DNA of 38,216 nucleotides from an uncultured SAR116 cluster alpha proteobacterium (GTDB lineage Bacteria; Pseudomonadota; Alphaproteobacteria; Puniceispirillales; Marisalimonadaceae): contig CACMYY010000013.1 in NCBI GenBank assembly GCA_902618025.1, positions 1 to 38,216 on the forward strand. The letters are read 5' to 3'. Positions within the stretch are counted from its first letter, which is position 1. Every line of letters starts with the position of its first letter. The translations under genes and the position numbers were made by a program. Of the stretch, positions 34,514 to 38,216 are shown piece after piece. The notes beneath the pieces are model-generated. The model did not search any database, had not been told where the DNA came from, and saw nothing but the letters and a program-made list of their open reading frames with translations.

Positions 34514-36412
34514 CTATTCAAAGCCATATTTCAACAAAACTTCTTCATAAACAGGATAGCTTAGACGTTCATTATTCCACTTTTTGAAAATATTGTAAAT
34601 TTTTTGAAGTTTATTACCCTTTATTGATCTTTTTACATTATCAAAATGATCTTGTGCAATTTCAAATTTGCCTTCAAAGTGTGAAGCTACACCTGAATGT
34701 ATTTCATAAAAAAACCTTGTTTTGTGAGGTATTGGACTCAACATTTTTAATGCATTTGCTCCATCTTTTACAATGTTGTAACATGCTGCTAACATATAAT
34801 TGTCCATAATAACAACATTACCAGTATCTAATTCATGAGCCTTTAAACCCATATCCCAGCAACCTCTGTGAAACTGACATTTCTTTTTATTTATATTTTT
34901 AGTTTGTTCATCTGGGGAAGTAACATCGTTTAAAGTGCATTCGCCTCCAAACGCAACATTAACTGCAAGATTACTTAATACACTTGGATCACCAGCATTT
35001 AAACTAAAAGCTTTTTCAGCTGACACAAACATCGTTTCCCAGTTTTTTTTATGAAATTCAATCATTGTTTTGACTGTTAAGCCTTTTGGTGACTCTGGAT
35101 CAATTATAAGAGCTTTATTAATATATTCTACAGCATCTTCTAACAAATTATTATTATCAGCTTTGGGATTAGAGGAGTATATCATTCTTGTTCGTTCAGC
35201 CAACCATATCCATGCATCAGCATAATTAGGATCTTTTTTGACTGATTCTTTTAAACATTCAATTGCTTTAGGTCTTAAACTTAATACAGTCTGAGAATTT
35301 CTTGCCAAGTTAATACATTCATAAATTGATATATCATCAGTTGAAGAAGATGCTATCTTTTGATTTATATCTTTCGATAAGACAGCCCCTGCTCCAACCA
35401 ATTCATTTATGATTTGTTTGATAATTTCATCTTGTAGTTTAAATATATTTTTACCTGTTAAGTCTCTGTCATATGTCTCTGACCATATATTAGATATGTT
35501 CTTACCATCTATAAGATCGACCTTGACTCGAAGCATATTATCAATCTGCATGATGTTTCCATCAACTAAATAAGAGGCATTTGTAGATTTAGAAACTTCT
35601 TTTAAGTCCTTTGGTATTTTTTTTAAATTCAATATATTTAATGACTTAGATGATTTAGTTAATTTAGAACCTAAGTCTTGGGATATCCCTAAAGATAATA
35701 ACTTTTCTTTTTTAGTATCACTTAAGCTTTTAAATGGCAGTATGACAATCTTACTACTATCAAGTTTTTGCTCTATATCCAACACCCCAGAGAAGAACAG
35801 TCCTATGAAGACAGCAGCTATGGCACCCCCTATCATAGCTATTAACTTCGTATTTGATGATTGTGTCTTAAGCTTTCTCTTTTGTGATGGATCTAATAAC
35901 AGGTCATAAGCATGGAATTGGTTTTGTTTAACCTTTTGTATGCCTAAATCATTGAACTCGTACTTTGTTTTGTTAGCAACAAGATCATAAACATTCTTAG
36001 ATATTGTTATTCCACCTGGCTGCGCTAAAGCTTCTAATCTAGCTGCTACATTAACACCATCTCCCATAAGGTTAGCATCACCCTGTTTTACAACATCACC
36101 CATATTGATACCTATACGGTATTCTAGCTTTACTTCTGTTGAATCTTTATCATTACGAGCTTTAATCTGTTTTTGGAACTCTACGGCTGTGTTAACAGCA
36201 GCAACAGCACTTGGAAACTCAGCAAATACAGAGTCCCCTCCTGTATTGAATATACGGCCTTTTAATTTTTTTATGAGGGGTTCTATAATCTTATTACAGT
36301 CATTTAGACTGGCAAGAGTAGCATCCTCGTCTTTTTCCATATGCTTACTATAGCCAACTACGTCAGTGGCAAATATTACTGCTATCTTACGGTCAATGTC
36401 TGATGAACTCAT
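34514..36412 (-). CDS. Class III adenylate/guanylate cyclase with TolB-like and TPR-like regions
   Basis: Membrane-anchored nucleotide cyclase, 632 residues. The catalytic domain is N-terminal (about 8-175): metal Asp17 in FATDVVGYS and Asp60 in NTGGDSVFAEF, transition-state Asn121 and Arg125 in GDGVNVAARLEAL. The purine-recognition Lys of many adenylate cyclases is Asn56, common in this subfamily, so cAMP versus cGMP is open. One membrane helix at about 189-209, a TolB/FlgO-like domain (VILPFKSLSD... YLVDGNIMQ...) to about 340, then TPR-type helices with DPNYADAWIWLAE and INKALIIDPESP. No Shine-Dalgarno is evident. GC is visibly above neighbouring genes. It lies downstream of tRNA-Pro. Confidence 0.9.
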   Translation of the reverse strand: MSSSDIDRKIAVIFATDVVGYSKHMEKDEDATLASLNDCNKIIEPLIKKLKGRIFNTGGDSVFAEFPSAVAAVNTAVEFQKQIKARNDKDSTEVKLEYRIGINMGDVVKQGDANLMGDGVNVAARLEALAQPGGITISKNVYDLVANKTKYEFNDLGIQKVKQNQFHAYDLLLDPSQKRKLKTQSSNTKLIAMIGGAIAAVFIGLFFSGVLDIEQKLDSSKIVILPFKSLSDTKKEKLLSLGISQDLGSKLTKSSKSLNILNLKKIPKDLKEVSKSTNASYLVDGNIMQIDNMLRVKVDLIDGKNISNIWSETYDRDLTGKNIFKLQDEIIKQIINELVGAGAVLSKDINQKIASSSTDDISIYECINLARNSQTVLSLRPKAIECLKESVKKDPNYADAWIWLAERTRMIYSSNPKADNNNLLEDAVEYINKALIIDPESPKGLTVKTMIEFHKKNWETMFVSAEKAFSLNAGDPSVLSNLAVNVAFGGECTLNDVTSPDEQTKNINKKKCQFHRGCWDMGLKAHELDTGNVVIMDNYMLAACYNIVKDGANALKMLSPIPHKTRFFYEIHSGVASHFEGKFEIAQDHFDNVKRSIKGNKLQKIYNIFKKWNNERLSYPVYEEVLLKYGFE

Positions 36413-36571
36413 ATGTTTATTTTAAGCATGAAATTATGTGGATATCAATCAGCATTAAACAAATAATTTAAATTTAATTTAAGTAAAATACTTTTGATTA
36501 TTGAAAAATTACTTTTATAAAAGCAAATATATTTTTTCAATAACTTATTAGTTAAGTCATTTATATTAATA

Positions 36572-36648
36572 TGGTCGGGCCAACAGGATTCGAACCTGTG
36601 ACCTCCCGCCCCCCAGACGGACGCGCTACCAGGCTGCGCTATGGCCCG
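36572..36648 (-). tRNA. tRNA-Pro (GGG)
   Basis: 77 bases. Acceptor stem CGGGCCA/TGGCCCG, D arm GCGCAGCCTGGTAGCGC, anticodon stem TCCGT/GCGGG closed by two wobble pairs with loop CTGGGGG (anticodon GGG), T arm ACAGG/CCTGT with TTCGAAT, discriminator A and encoded CCA. The anticodon loop carries a run of six G. Confidence 0.95.
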
Positions 36649-36694
36649 AAATATTATCTAATTTAGCATTGTTAAATGATAAAAATACAACTTT

Positions 36695-37144
36695 TTATTT
36701 GAAATTTCCAAAAGATTGTTGCGGAACGCCCCTATTTAATGAAAAATGTGTGTGTATTCCTTTCCATTCAGAATTTAAACTGGATCTTTTTAAAGTTACG
36801 GTTGCTCTTCCTGATCTTTCAAAAGTTTTTCCATCTTGATGATAACCAAGAGATGTCCATGTCAATATGGAATTCGCGAATAGTTTATCTGGCGATAATT
36901 GAATAAAAAGAGTTTCTGTTAAAAATTTAAATCCACTAATAGTTGGCCAAATATTTTCCCATTGATTAATTTTAAGTTGGTCTAAACCCTCGACTACATC
37001 CATCCAAGTACCAAAACTTACAACATCATTTTCAAAAAATTGTAGTGCTGATGAGTATTGTTTTTTTTGAACAAATTTTTCCCATTCTAAAAACCACGAT
37101 TTGATTGTTTTATGTTCTAGATTTTGCGAATTGAATTTATAAAT
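36695..37144 (-). CDS. SnoaL/NTF2-like protein, start codon abnormal
   Basis: Small NTF2/SnoaL-fold protein, function unknown. The first ATG (37001-37003) gives only 102 residues, but the same frame continues upstream with clear family sequence: WFLEWEKFVQKKQYSSALQF then FENDVVSFGTWMDVVEGLD, and the C-terminal block WKGIHTHFSLNRGVPQQSFG. Before the in-frame stop TGA at 37157-37159 there is no ATG, GTG or TTG. The best candidate is ATT at 37142-37144 (149 residues), with AAGGG eight bases upstream. An in-frame ATG at 37166-37168 is cut off by that TGA after three codons. Either a rare ATT start or a recent nonsense/frameshift lesion. Downstream of the DUF3422 gene by 50 bases. Confidence 0.7.
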   Translation of the reverse strand: MYKFNSQNLEHKTIKSWFLEWEKFVQKKQYSSALQFFENDVVSFGTWMDVVEGLDQLKINQWENIWPTISGFKFLTETLFIQLSPDKLFANSILTWTSLGYHQDGKTFERSGRATVTLKRSSLNSEWKGIHTHFSLNRGVPQQSFGNFK

Positions 37145-37194
37145 GGCAATGACCCTTCATGCACCCATTAAAATATGCGTTTAATAATTTTATT

Positions 37195-38216
37195 TTATTT
37201 TATTTTATTAATTTTTTTTCGAACCATTTTTGCAATAAACCATATAAGAATAAGTATAATTGGAACACATAATGCTAAAAATACTGTTTTACTAATTAAA
37301 AATTTGTCAAAATTTATTGGATCAACAAGTGTGCTTAATAGACCAACAATGTAATATGTTATTGCAACAATAGACAAAGACTCAACAGTTTCTTGCAACC
37401 GCAGTTGTGCTCTGGCTCTAAGTTCCATAGATTCTAATAAATCTTTATTCTGAATTTGAACTCCCATTTCAATTTGAGTTCTTACTAAATTATCTGCTCT
37501 CTGGGCTCTAGTCGCTAACGATTCTAATCTTCTTGAAAAAGCTTCACTTGTTCTTATTGCAGGCTGTAATCTTCTACTTAAAAATTCATTGTTTGTTTGA
37601 AATGACACCAAACGATCTTCACGTAAATCTGTTATTCTTTGTTCAACTAGTTTGTAATAAGCAGCAGTTGCTGATAGACGGTAATTTGTCGACGAGTCTA
37701 TTTCTTCTATCTTTGCCACTACATATGATAGTTCATTTAAGTCTTGTTGATAGTCAGGATATGTAATAGATTTTTTATCTAAATTTTTTTTTGCAGTTTT
37801 TGATACAGATTTCGTGATTTTTGTGATTTGTTTTTCTAGATTGCTTAAATTTAAACTTTCCTGTCTTACTTGAGGTAATCCTAACAAAGACAATACCTGA
37901 TAAGTTTCAAGTTCAACAATTCTTTGCAAAAGTCTTCCAGTTCTTCTTGTTCTTAAATTTTTATTTTGGATAAATACCCTTCTAAATCCAGAGCTAAGAA
38001 AATTTGTCCTATCAGATTTAAAAGACATAAATACATTAGCACCGTCCTCTGCAACATTTGATCCTGCAAAGTTATCGTGATAAAAATATTTTTCAATATC
38101 AATTGGTTTGAAACTATAATTAGATGGAACCATTTCAATCCATGTTGACAAAAAATGTTCGCCAGGAAAGTTTTTCAAAAATTCAGTTGGTAAAAGTCTT
38201 AAAAAATTTTCATCAA
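37195..38216 (-). CDS. DUF3422-family membrane protein, N-terminus cut by window edge
   Basis: Conserved proteobacterial protein of unknown function. The frame stays open to the window end: before the TTG at 38176-38178 it reads DENFLRLLPTEF, so that codon is an internal Leu and the true start lies outside the window. At least 339 residues are visible. Most of the middle is helical and Arg/Gln/Glu-rich (RLSATAAYYKLVEQRITDLR, RTSEAFSRRLESLATRAQR), coiled-coil-like; two hydrophobic helices (about residues 262-282 and 295-318 from that TTG) end the protein, followed by a basic tail. This matches DUF3422, a family usually about 430 residues long. Confidence 0.85.
   Translation of the reverse strand, partial: DENFLRLLPTEFLKNFPGEHFLSTWIEMVPSNYSFKPIDIEKYFYHDNFAGSNVAEDGANVFMSFKSDRTNFLSSGFRRVFIQNKNLRTRRTGRLLQRIVELETYQVLSLLGLPQVRQESLNLSNLEKQITKITKSVSKTAKKNLDKKSITYPDYQQDLNELSYVVAKIEEIDSSTNYRLSATAAYYKLVEQRITDLREDRLVSFQTNNEFLSRRLQPAIRTSEAFSRRLESLATRAQRADNLVRTQIEMGVQIQNKDLLESMELRARAQLRLQETVESLSIVAITYYIVGLLSTLVDPINFDKFLISKTVFLALCVPIILILIWFIAKMVRKKINKIK

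Noticed and set aside
36572-36648. tRNA-Pro as an att site of an integrated element
   Set aside because: I looked for a repeat of the tRNA 3' end and for an integrase in the window and saw neither; only the composition of the cyclase gene hints at transfer.
1-38216. CRISPR arrays, insertion sequences, prophage or toxin-antitoxin genes
   Set aside because: No regularly spaced direct repeats, transposase, integrase or phage structural motifs were seen on either strand.

Overview
The window is a compact, AT-rich piece of a bacterial chromosome with very short intergenic gaps, TAATG-type and abutting gene junctions, convergent genes whose stop codons touch or overlap, and three tRNAs with encoded CCA ends. 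Gene content and order (tatABC-serS-surE-pcm with scpAB, a SPOR protein, argS and dgt upstream; erpA divergent; tolC next to valS; an Aap amino-acid transporter; a fused NADH dehydrogenase-like/SelD protein) point to an alphaproteobacterium. The low GC and streamlined layout suggest a marine SAR11-like or HIMB59/AEGEAN-169-like lineage. The lineage call is inference; no rRNA is present.

Layout. (1) 1-10018, all minus: a housekeeping cluster transcribed dgt > argS > SPOR > scpA > scpB > iron/spermidine-type ABC ATPase > tatA > tatB > tatC > serS > surE > pcm (cut by the window edge). (2) 10092-11240, plus: erpA and an exonuclease III gene. (3) 11244-17165, minus: tolC > valS > an IlvD/Edd-family dehydratase. 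(4) 17342-20840, plus: tRNA-Cys, a SelD fusion, mnmH and tRNA-Asn, a selenium module for 2-selenouridine in tRNA. (5) 20841-23399, minus: ABC-F ATPase > YqaA-like membrane protein > small secreted protein. (6) 23471-25334, plus: cysK and a mercaptopyruvate sulfurtransferase. (7) 25343-29471, minus: aapJ > aapQ > aapM > aapP amino-acid uptake operon. (8) 29639-34256: a PLP cystathionine-lyase-like enzyme (+), a TauD-type dioxygenase (-), two unknown envelope proteins (+), a periplasmic histidine phosphatase and a DMT transporter (-). (9) 34257-38216, minus: a 257-base gap with inverted repeats, a class III cyclase with TPR-like tail, tRNA-Pro, a SnoaL-like protein with an abnormal start, and a DUF3422 membrane protein running off the end.

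Functionally this is mostly core translation, protein export, chromosome segregation and amino-acid/sulfur/selenium metabolism. I see no phage, transposon, CRISPR or defence locus. The points most worth a second look are the tRNA-Cys/hairpin/selD-mnmH junction, the inverted-repeat intergenic region beside the cyclase, the SnoaL-like gene lacking a normal start codon, the atypical dehydratase behind valS, and a short hairpin splitting aapJ from its permease genes. No gene-free stretch exceeds about 300 bases.
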